From Whitmania pigra (lineage: Eukaryota; Annelida; Clitellata; Hirudinida; Haemopidae), in contig JAJTWR010000105.1 of assembly GCA_021613335.1 (NCBI GenBank), positions 50,632 through 114,631 on the forward strand: a stretch of 64,000 bases of DNA. The letters are read 5' to 3'. The position numbers and the translations under genes are program-made. Below the pieces are notes generated by a model. The model worked only from the letters and a program-made list of their open reading frames with translations. It was not told the origin of the DNA and did not search any database. This document shows, piece by piece, positions 56,381 through 64,000 of the stretch; the stretch's first letter is position 1; every line of letters begins with the position of its first letter.

Positions 56381-59300
56381 TTAATCTAATGTGATATCTA
56401 AACCTAAACCGCGTAACTCATGCACCAATACGTTGAACGACTCCGGCACGCCCGGAGTTGGAAGATTCTCGCCTTTAACAATGGCTTCATAAGTTTTGGC
56501 TCTGCCAATAACATCATCCGATTTAACGGTTAAAATTTCCTGTAATATATTGGCAGCGCCAAACGCTTCCAATGCCCAAACCTCCATCTCCCCAAAACGC
56601 TGACCGCCAAACTGGGCTTTACCTCCCAATGGTTGTTGGGTAATTAACGAATAAGGCCCGATAGAACGAGCATGCATTTTATCGTCAACCATGTGTCCTA
56701 ATTTCAACATGTAGATAATGCCAACTGTGGTAGGCTGATCAAATTTTTCGCCGGTTAAACCATTATTCAGGTAAGTTCTACCTGATGCAGGCAGGCCTGC
56801 TTTTGCAATCCATTGTTCAACTTCATCGTGTTTAGCCCCGTCAAAAATAGGGGTAGCAAACTTAACGCCTAATTCTTTGCCGGCCCATGCCAATACGGTT
56901 TCGTAAATTTGACCCAGATTCATACGAGAGGGTACGCCAAGAGGGTTCAACACAATATCTACCGGCGTTCCGTCGTCAAGAAACGGCATATCCTCGTCGC
57001 GAACAATACGCGCAACAATGCCTTTATTACCGTGTCGTCCGGCCATTTTATCGCCCACTTTCAACTTGCGTTTTTTTGCTACATAAACTTTAGCCATTTG
57101 AACGATGCCTGTTGGTAATTCATCGCCCACGCTGATTGCAAATTTGTCGCGTTTATAAGAGCCTAATTCTTCATTTACACGAATACCGTAGTTGTGCAAC
57201 AACAATTTTATTTGCTCGTTTTTGTCTTCATCAGTGGTCCATTTGTAGGGGTTGATGTGCGTATAGTCAATATCTAACAATAATTTTTGCGTAAACTTAG
57301 CTCCTTTGGCAATCAACAATTCTTTGTAAACGTTGTAAACCCCCTGCGAGGTTTTTCCATTCACAATTTGAAACAACTTGTCAACCAGTTCATTTTTCAG
57401 TTTTTCAGTTACCGCGTTGTATTTTTTATCCATTTTCTCTATGGCCGATTTTTCTTCTGCTTTAGAAGTTTTTTTAGCTCTGGAGAATAATTTGGTGTCT
57501 ATAACTATGCCTTTGATAGAAGGCGGCGTTTTTAAAGACGCATCCTTTACATCGCCCGCCTTATCGCCAAAAATAGCCCTTAATAGTTTTTCTTCAGGAG
57601 AAGGGTCTGACTCGCCTTTCGGCGTAATTTTACCGATAAGGATATCGCCCTCTTTTACTTCCGCTCCAACACGAATGATACCGTTTTCATCCAAATCTTT
57701 GGTAGCTTCTTCAGAAACGTTAGGAATATCCGGAGTTAATTCCTCTTCGCCTCGTTTTGTATCGCGTACTTCCAACTCAAACTCTTCGATATGTAATGAA
57801 GTAAAAATATCGTCGCGAACAATACGCTCGCTAATTACAATCGCATCCTCAAAGTTGTAACCTTGCCAAGGCATAAAAGCTACTTTTAAATTACGCCCCA
57901 GCGCCAGTTCGCCATTTTCAGTTGCATAACCTTCGCAAAGAACTTGCCCCTTGCTTACTTTTTGTCCTTTCTTTACAATCGGCTTTAAATTTACGCAGGT
58001 ATTTTGGTTGGTTTTTTTAAATTTGGTTAATTTATACTTTTTACTATCGCCTTCGAAAGAAACCAAACGGTCGTTATCATTTCTTTCATATTTGATAATA
58101 ATTTCGTTGGCATCAACATACTCAACCACCCCATTACCTTCCGCATTAACTAAAGTACGACTATCTTTTGCCACACGACCTTCTAAACCCGTACCTACGA
58201 TGGGCGCTTCAGGGCGCAACAACGGCACAGCCTGACGTTGCATATTTGAACCCATCAAGGCGCGGTTAGCATCATCATGCTCTAAAAAAGGAATTAACGA
58301 TGCGGCAATAGAAGTAATTTGATTTGGCGCAATATCCATCAAATCCAGTTTTTCGGGTTCGATAATTGGAAAATCGCCCTCGTAACGCGCTTTTACACGC
58401 GGGGCAACAAAAATTCCTTTATCATCATACTCTGCATTTGCCTGCGCAATTGTTTTTCCGTCTTCATCTTCTGCCGACAGGTAAATAACAGGTTCATCAA
58501 CCGCTACTTTACCGCTCTTTACCTTTTTGTAAGGGGTTTCAATAAACCCTAAGTTATTGATTTTAGCATGTACGCATAGCGATGAAATCAAACCAATGTT
58601 TGGACCTTCGGGGGTTTCAATGGTACATAAACGGCCATAATGCGTATAATGAACATCGCGAACTTCAAAGCCCGCGCGCTCGCGCGATAAACCGCCCGGG
58701 CCTAAAGCCGATAGACGACGCTTGTGGGTAATTTCGGCCAATGGATTGGTTTGATCCATAAACTGCGACAGCTGATTGGTTCCAAAAAACGAATTAATTA
58801 CCGACGACAAGGTGCGCGCATTAATCAAATCAGTTGGCGTGAAAACTTCATTATCGCGAATATTCATACGCTCCCGGATGGTTCTGGCCATACGAGCCAA
58901 ACCTACGCCAAATTGTGCGTACAATTGCTCCCCTACGGTACGTACCCGACGATTAGATAAATGATCGATATCATCAACTTCTTCTCTGGAATTGATTAAT
59001 TTAATCAAATATTTAACAATTGCAATGATGTCTCCTTTGGTTAATACTTTAACGTCATCGGGGGTATCCATTTTTAATTTCCGATTAATCCGATACCGGC
59101 CCACATCGCCTAAATCATAACGCTTATCGGAAAAAAAATAAACGCTCGATAATTCCCCTGGCTGTTTCTTCATCAGGCGGTTCGGCATTTCTTAAGGCCC
59201 GGTAAATACTCTCAACAGCTTCCTTTTCAGAATTTGAAGTATCTTTTTGTAAAGTATTGTATATAATGGTATAATCAGCTTGCAAAACGCCGTCGTCTTT

Positions 59301-60185
59301 AGATAAAATAATGGTTTTAACCCCGGCATCAATAATCATATCAATATGTTCTTCTTCAAGAATGGTGTCTCTGTCTAAAATAACTTCGTTACGGTCAATA
59401 GAGACTACCTCTCCGGTATCTTCATCCACAAAATCTTCCACCCATTTTCTAAGCACTCTTGCGGCTAATCTTCGTCCAATAAATTTCTTCAGACCTGATT
59501 TGCTGACTTTTACTTCGTCGGCAAGATCAAAAAGTTCGAGAATATCTTTATCGGAATCATAACCTATGGCGCGCAATAAGGTGGTAACCGGAAATTTTTT
59601 CTTACGATCGATATAAGCGTACATCACGTTGTTAATGTCTGTAGCAAATTCGATCCAAGAACCTTTAAATGGAATTACGCGGGCAGAATACAATTTGGTA
59701 CCGTTGGTATGGCGGCTTTGTCCAAAAAACACCCCCGGCGATCGGTGTAATTGCGAAACAATTACTCGCTCGGCTCCGTTGATTACAAAAGTACCCTTGG
59801 GCGTCATATATGGGATGGTACCCAAATACACATCTTGGATAATAGTTTCGAAATCCTCGTGATCGGTGTCGTTACAAGAAAGTTTAAGCTTTGCTTTTAA
59901 CGGAACGCTATAGGTTAATCCTCGATCTACGCATTCGGCAATATCGTAACGCGGCGGATCGATAAAATAATCTAAAAACTCTAATAAAAAGATGTTTCTA
60001 GAATCGGTAATTGGAAAGTTTTCAGCAAATACTTTGAACAAACCCTCGGTATGACGGTTGTCCGAAGTGGTTTCTATCTGGAAAAATTCTCTAAAAGATT
60101 GCAACTGCACATCCAAAAAATCCGGATAATCAATAACATGTTTACTGCGTGCAAAATTTATTCTTTGGTCTATTTTATTTGCCAA
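56381..60185 (-). CDS. rpoB: RNA polymerase subunit beta, with an apparent +1 frameshift
   Basis: Two frames make up one rpoB. The first (60185 down to 59124, 353 aa) begins [24 protein letters not shown] and ends IIERLFFFR then stop. The second continues as [19 protein letters not shown] to 56381 and carries the Rif-region [32 protein letters not shown], intact and without known resistance changes. The join is in an A8 run on the plus strand (59131-59138); one base fewer restores LFFSDKR. The joined protein is about 1268 aa, normal for Bacteroidota. Since the subunit is indispensable, the break is either a homopolymer error in the data or is repaired by slippage. Confidence 0.93.
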
Positions 60186-60281
60186 GGGACTGAATTTTTA
60201 GTTTAAGATAAACTACTACTTTGGTTTTACCCGAACACATTTTCATCAAACCAATAAAATGAAATGTTTATAAACAAGAAT

Positions 60282-60307
60282 AGACTCCGACTTGAAAAGC
60301 GGAGTCT
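60282..60307 (-). terminator. Hairpin between rplL and rpoB (partial terminator / attenuator)
   Basis: AGACTCCG (60282-60289) pairs with CGGAGTCT (60300-60307) around a 10-nt loop. In the direction of the operon (minus) only a weak U-rich stretch follows (TATTCTTG), while a T8 tract follows on the plus strand. Lying between rplL and rpoB, it corresponds in place to the attenuator of E. coli that sets ribosomal protein and polymerase ratios. Such a role here is inference. Confidence 0.6.
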
Positions 60308-60338
60308 TTTTTTTAAAACTTAGCCGAACTTAAGCAAA

Positions 60339-60716
60339 TTACTTAATTTCAACTACCGCTCCAATTTCTTCTAATTGTTTTTTAAGGGTTTCGGCTTCGT
60401 CTTTTGCAATGCCGGTTTTCAATTCTTTTGGCGCGCTGTCTACTAGTTCTTTAGCTTCTTTCAGGCCCAAACCCGTCAAATCTTTAACTAATTTTACAAC
60501 AGCTAATTTTTGTCCGCCCGTTTCTTTCAAAATTACATCGAAAGAGGTTTGCTCTACTACGGCAACAGGCGCATCGCCGCCGGCAACAGGACCGGCAACC
60601 GCGCTTACTGCAGCAGGCTCAATATTATATTCATCTTTTAAGATTTGAGCTAATTCATTAACTTCTTTAACCGTTAAGTTTACCAATTGCTCTGCAAACG
60701 CTTTTAAATCTGCCAT
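60339..60716 (-). CDS. rplL: 50S ribosomal protein L7/L12
   Basis: 125 aa. N-terminal dimerisation part ([26 protein letters not shown]), Ala/Gly/Pro-rich hinge (about residues 38-52) and the C-terminal factor-binding domain with [24 protein letters not shown]. Forms the stalk that recruits GTPase factors. Sixty nt after rplJ. Confidence 0.98.
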   Translation of the reverse strand: MADLKAFAEQLVNLTVKEVNELAQILKDEYNIEPAAVSAVAGPVAGGDAPVAVVEQTSFDVILKETGGQKLAVVKLVKDLTGLGLKEAKELVDSAPKELKTGIAKDEAETLKKQLEEIGAVVEIK

Positions 60717-60776
60717 TTTTATAAAATTTTAAAAATTTACTTTAATAATTAATTAATAATAGAATTTAGGTTCTCA

Positions 60777-61298
60777 TTAACCTTTTCGCTCCTGAAGAGT
60801 TTTAACAATTCCCGCAATTTTACCGCCGCCTGATTTGAGAGCAGAAACCACATTTTTAGCAGGCGACTGTAACAAACCAATAATATCGCCGATAAGCTCT
60901 TCTTTTGACTTTAAGTTTATCAATACCTCCAATTGGTTATCGCCCACAAATACGGTTGAATTAATATAAGCGGCTTTTAAAATAGGTTTATCAAACTTTT
61001 TTCTCAAAGTTTTAATCAACTTTGCAGGCGCGTTTCCTGTTTTTGAAAAAAGTAATGATGATGAACCTTTTAAAGAATCGTATATTTCTGAAGCGTCGCA
61101 CTCTAAACCTTCAATCGCTTTTTTGATTAAAGTGTTTTTGGCAACCTTCATCACAATATCGTTCTCAAAACATTTACGGCGGATGCTATTAACTTGCTCA
61201 ACAGATAGAGTGGTAGTATTGGTAATATAAAAATTACCGTACTCTTGCATTTTTTGCTGTAGTTGCCAAACTACTTCTTTCTTTTCTTCTCTGTTCAT
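60777..61298 (-). CDS. rplJ: 50S ribosomal protein L10
   Basis: 173 aa. MNREEKKEVVWQLQQKMQEYGNFYITNTTTL and KVAKNTLIKKAIE are the L10 rRNA-binding part. The C-terminal helix (SPAKNVVSALKSGGGKIAGIVKTLQ) is the platform for L7/L12 dimers. It starts 3 nt after rplA ends, so the two are tightly coupled. Confidence 0.97.
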   Translation of the reverse strand: MNREEKKEVVWQLQQKMQEYGNFYITNTTTLSVEQVNSIRRKCFENDIVMKVAKNTLIKKAIEGLECDASEIYDSLKGSSSLLFSKTGNAPAKLIKTLRKKFDKPILKAAYINSTVFVGDNQLEVLINLKSKEELIGDIIGLLQSPAKNVVSALKSGGGKIAGIVKTLQERKG

Positions 61299-61301
61299 AA
61301 T

Positions 61302-62000
61302 TTAGATACCCGCTATTGATTTGGTTTCAACGATTATACCCGGACTCATTGTAGAAGATATATGAATACTCTTGAAATAAGTTCCTTTGGCAGCCGATGG
61401 TTTTAATTTTGAAATAGTTTGAATAACTTCCAAAGCATTCTCATAAATTTTTTCCGCAGAGAAAGATACTTTTCCTATTGAAGTATGGATGATGCCCGTT
61501 TTATCAACCTTAAAATCAATCTTACCGCCTTTTACATCAGCTACCGCTTTACCAACTTCGTTGGTTACAGTTCCAGACTTGGGATTGGGCATCAAATTTC
61601 TTGGGCCCAAAATACGACCCAACTTGCCTACCTTAGCCATACACGCCGGCGTGGTGATAATAATGTCTATATCAGTCCATCCTCCTTCAATTTTTGTCAC
61701 ATACTCGTCTAAACCCGCATAATCTGCCCCTGCCGCTTTAGCTTCTTCTTCCTTATCAGGAGTTACCAAAGCCAAAACACGAACGGTTTTACCCGTACCG
61801 TGAGGTAAAGCGGCAATGCCACGCACCATTTGATTTGCTTTACGAGGGTCAACCCCTAAAACAACATCAATATCCACTGAGGCATCAAACTTAACGGTTG
61901 TGATATCTTTTACCAAAGCAGACGCATCCCGTAAAGTATAGGCTTTGTTAGCCTCTATCTTGGCATATGCTTTCTTTTGATTTTTTGTCAACTTAGCCAC
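61302..62000 (-). CDS. rplA: 50S ribosomal protein L1
   Basis: 232 aa. [51 protein letters not shown] and [23 protein letters not shown] are the L1 rRNA-binding and hinge segments. Full length. L1 often represses its own operon by binding the rplK leader; that site was not identified here. Confidence 0.98.
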   Translation of the reverse strand: MAKLTKNQKKAYAKIEANKAYTLRDASALVKDITTVKFDASVDIDVVLGVDPRKANQMVRGIAALPHGTGKTVRVLALVTPDKEEEAKAAGADYAGLDEYVTKIEGGWTDIDIIITTPACMAKVGKLGRILGPRNLMPNPKSGTVTNEVGKAVADVKGGKIDFKVDKTGIIHTSIGKVSFSAEKIYENALEVIQTISKLKPSAAKGTYFKSIHISSTMSPGIIVETKSIAGI

Positions 62001-62030
62001 TATTGTAAACTGTTAATGTTAAATAATTAG

Positions 62031-62468
62031 TTAAAAAGGCGCATCACCGGCAACGGTAATACCCATACTACGGGCTGTGCCGGCTACCATACTCATAGCC
62101 GATTCGATAGTAAATGCATTTAAATCAGGCATTTTATCTTCAGCAATTGCTTTAATCTGATCCCAAGTAACCGATCCAACCTTTTTACGATTAGGCTCAG
62201 CGGAACCGCTCTGTAATTTGGTAGCGTCTTTTAATTGAACGGCAACCGGAGGGGTCTTAACAATAAAATCGAAAGATTTATCAGCATATACAGTAATTAC
62301 AACCGGCAATACTTTTCCGGGCCTATCTTGGGTACGAGCGTTATATTGTTTACAAAACTCCATGATATTAACCCCTTTAGCGCCTAAAGCAGGCCCCACC
62401 GGAGGCGAGGGATTTGCAGCTCCACCTTTAATTTGTAATTTGATAAGCGCACTGACTTCTTTTGCCAT
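62031..62468 (-). CDS. rplK: 50S ribosomal protein L11
   Basis: 145 aa. [35 protein letters not shown] and the C-terminal [15 protein letters not shown] are L11 signatures. First gene of rplKAJL-rpoBC here. Its usual partners secE and nusG are not upstream; hemF is. Confidence 0.98.
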   Translation of the reverse strand: MAKEVSALIKLQIKGGAANPSPPVGPALGAKGVNIMEFCKQYNARTQDRPGKVLPVVITVYADKSFDFIVKTPPVAVQLKDATKLQSGSAEPNRKKVGSVTWDQIKAIAEDKMPDLNAFTIESAMSMVAGTARSMGITVAGDAPF

Positions 62469-62564
62469 TTTATTAGTTTTTATTTAATTTAAAACTCGAT
62501 GTTAAATTATTTGGAAGCAATGTAACATTTAGATTATTTTTGCGGTTTAAAGCAAAAATGACTG

Positions 62565-62595
62565 CAAAAATATAAATTAACTTGCAGTACTACAA
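62565..62595 (-). promoter_or_regulatory. Promoter of the rplK-rpoC operon
   Basis: On the minus strand TTG (62593-62595) and TATTTTTG (62565-62572) are 20 nt apart, a near-consensus Bacteroidota pair. The leader to rplK would be about 90 nt. The rest of the 62469-62864 gap is AT-rich and shows no gene, in particular no tRNA-Trp or secE/nusG remnant. Confidence 0.55.
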
Positions 62596-62864
62596 TTTTT
62601 TTATAAAATTTATTTTTTTATTTTTCGACATAAAAATATCGGATAAGGTTTTTAGCTTTTTTTAAGCTTTTTTTAGGGAAAACATCTACTGCCTATCAAA
62701 AAAGTATTCTAATCAATTACAAACTTTTTGATTAATCGAACAGCTTATCAGTCAAATTTAAATCCGCCCTAAAATTGCTCTAAGGTAGCAGCTCTAAAAA
62801 CAACATGCTATTATATATTTAAAACAAGCTGTAAGTAATTCTTAGCTTAAAAAAATATACATAA

Positions 62865-63758
62865 CTACACCCAGTTTATTCCTTTTTTTAAAAGAGAAAG
62901 TGTTTTTTCTTCCTCGCTATCAGGCTTAATTTGCGGGTTATAATTCCATTTTACCGTTGGCGGCAAGCTCATTAATATGCTTTCTGTGCGGCCATTGGTT
63001 TCTAAACCAAATTTGGTGCCAACATCATAAATCAAATTAAACTCGGCATATCTGCTACGGCGTAAATATTGCCATTCTTTATGGGCGCTTGTAAATTCTC
63101 TGTCTTTATTGCGTTCGATTAGCTCAGTATAGGCAGGTAAAAAGATATTTCCAAGAGCTATTGAAAAATCCAATATCCGGTCAATATTTAACCCGCTGTT
63201 TTCCGGTTTAAGTCTATCATAAAAAATACCGCCCACTCCTCTGGTTTCGTTCCGATGTTTAATAAAAAAATAATCATCGGCAACAGCCTTAAAGTTAGGA
63301 TAAAAACTTTTGTTAAACTTATCGCAAGTTTGTTTTAATTGGTAATGAAAATAGCGGGCGTCGGTGGCAATAACGTAATGTGGGGTTAAATCTATTCCGC
63401 CTCCAAACCACCTAGTTTGTTCATTCATTTCAAAATAGCGGATATTCATATGAATAATAGGTACAAAAGGATTATAGGGATGCATTACAATAGAAACGCC
63501 TGTGGCATAAAAATGATTGTACTGCAAGTTAAGAGCCTTTTTTGTAGTTTCAGGAAGCTTGCCATGTACGGCAGAAAAGTTAACGCCTCCTTTTTCTATC
63601 ACATGGCCGTGTTGCATAATACGCGTGCAGCCGCCTCCCCCGCCTTCGCGCTCCCATATATCTTGCGCAAATTTGGCTTTGCCGTCTACAAATTCTAATC
63701 CCGCACATATATTATCTTGAATAATTTTGTAAACTTTTTCAACTTTATTGCTAAACAT
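62865..63758 (-). CDS. hemF: Oxygen-dependent coproporphyrinogen III oxidase
   Basis: 297 aa. Oxidatively decarboxylates coproporphyrinogen III to protoporphyrinogen IX with O2, in heme synthesis. Motifs: WEREGGGGGCTRIMQHGHVIEKGGVNFSAV, the active-site region YFEMNEQTRWFGGGIDLTPHYV, HRNETRGVGGIFYDRL, RRSRYAEFNLIYDVGTKFGL and LMSLPPTVKWNYNP. Full length, which points to an aerobic life style. A minus-strand TACTTTTG (63780-63787) lies 22 nt upstream as a possible -7 element. Confidence 0.96.
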   Translation of the reverse strand: MFSNKVEKVYKIIQDNICAGLEFVDGKAKFAQDIWEREGGGGGCTRIMQHGHVIEKGGVNFSAVHGKLPETTKKALNLQYNHFYATGVSIVMHPYNPFVPIIHMNIRYFEMNEQTRWFGGGIDLTPHYVIATDARYFHYQLKQTCDKFNKSFYPNFKAVADDYFFIKHRNETRGVGGIFYDRLKPENSGLNIDRILDFSIALGNIFLPAYTELIERNKDREFTSAHKEWQYLRRSRYAEFNLIYDVGTKFGLETNGRTESILMSLPPTVKWNYNPQIKPDSEEEKTLSLLKKGINWV

Positions 63759-63945
63759 ATTTCGTAATTTTTATAAAATCAAAAGTAACGTAATAAAAGG
63801 GTTTAACCTTTTTCTTTTAGCAGATTGTACTTTTATTTGACATACGTTAAGTTCTCAATAAACCAAATTTTCAAATTTTTCTAATGTTTAAAATCTTTTT
63901 ACTCGCTAAAAATTAAAAACATTTTAAAATACTTAAACGGCTTTA

Positions 63946-64000
63946 ATGAGAATTACTGCCTTAGCTGCGATTGTTTTTCATTTCATAAAAATAGCCTTGC
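63946..64000 (+). CDS. Possible start of a gene running off the window
   Basis: ATG 63946 opens a frame without stop to the window end: MRITALAAIVFHFIKIAL. A short basic start plus a hydrophobic stretch could be a signal peptide or first membrane helix. Only 18 codons are visible and no promoter was recognised, so it may be chance. Confidence 0.2.
   Translation, partial: MRITALAAIVFHFIKIAL

Noticed and set aside
52649..59862. Many open frames on the plus strand opposite rpoB and rpoC, up to 160 codons
   Set aside because: They mirror conserved polymerase codons, have no motifs, start sites or promoters, and overlap genes whose reading frames are certain.
1..64000. tRNA and rRNA genes
   Set aside because: No cloverleaf-like stretches ending in CCA-type acceptor pairs and no rRNA-like blocks were recognised by eye; a covariance-model scan could still find a missed tRNA.

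Overview
The window comes from a low-GC Bacteroidota chromosome. It is most likely a Sphingobacteriaceae-type organism (Pedobacter/Mucilaginibacter relatives). The signs are TAnnTTTG-type -7 promoter elements, a BatA-like protein next to a dihydroorotase-like protein, DUF4199 and DUF3467 proteins, a fused hisB and hisIE, TonB-receptor remnants and frequent TTG starts. Placement rests on protein resemblance recalled from family knowledge, not on a search. Several genes are broken, so the lineage looks to be decaying, or the assembly carries homopolymer errors, or both.

Region 1 (1-8.15 kb): the tail of a transsulfuration-type PLP enzyme and a TIGR02757 (DUF2400) gene, followed by about 7 kb of decayed DNA. 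This holds IS982-like and IS1595-like transposase remnants, broken purE and purK, a broken tyrosine recombinase, an XRE regulator, a frameshifted small cysteine-containing peptide, a TonB-receptor-like pseudogene and a RadC-like remnant. A 51-bp direct repeat (49/51 identical) spanning the stop codon of the TIGR02757 gene bounds it at 979-1029 and 8101-8151. This looks like attL/attR of an old integrative element.

Region 2 (8.2-31 kb): ordinary chromosome. In order: a BatA-like vWA membrane protein, a dihydroorotase homologue without metal ligands, two glycosyltransferases, a GH3-family protein, dxr, rseP, hscB, a 3-methyladenine glycosylase, gyrA, two tandem TPR paralogues and an FUSC-type membrane protein. 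An L,D-transpeptidase lipoprotein lies convergent to the last.

Region 3 (32.3-40.0 kb): the complete histidine operon hisG-D-C-B-H-A-F-IE. A good Bacteroidota promoter stands before it. Behind the promoter is a 19-codon reading frame with a His-His-Arg-His cluster that overlaps alternative hairpins, a candidate attenuator.

Region 4 (40-51.9 kb): rho, pyrF, an S4 RNA-binding protein, dapD, three glycosyltransferases, tsaC, a CCA-adding-type nucleotidyltransferase, a pRiA4b ORF-3-like protein, miaA and a DUF3467 protein.

Region 5 (52-63.8 kb, minus strand): rplK-rplA-rplJ-rplL-rpoB-rpoC with its own promoter, a hairpin between rplL and rpoB, and a 40-bp palindromic terminator after rpoC. hemF lies upstream where secE-nusG would often be. 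rpoB is split by one extra base in an A8/T8 run. Since rpoB is essential, this is either a sequencing error or a slippage-rescued gene. No rRNA, tRNA or CRISPR array was recognised.
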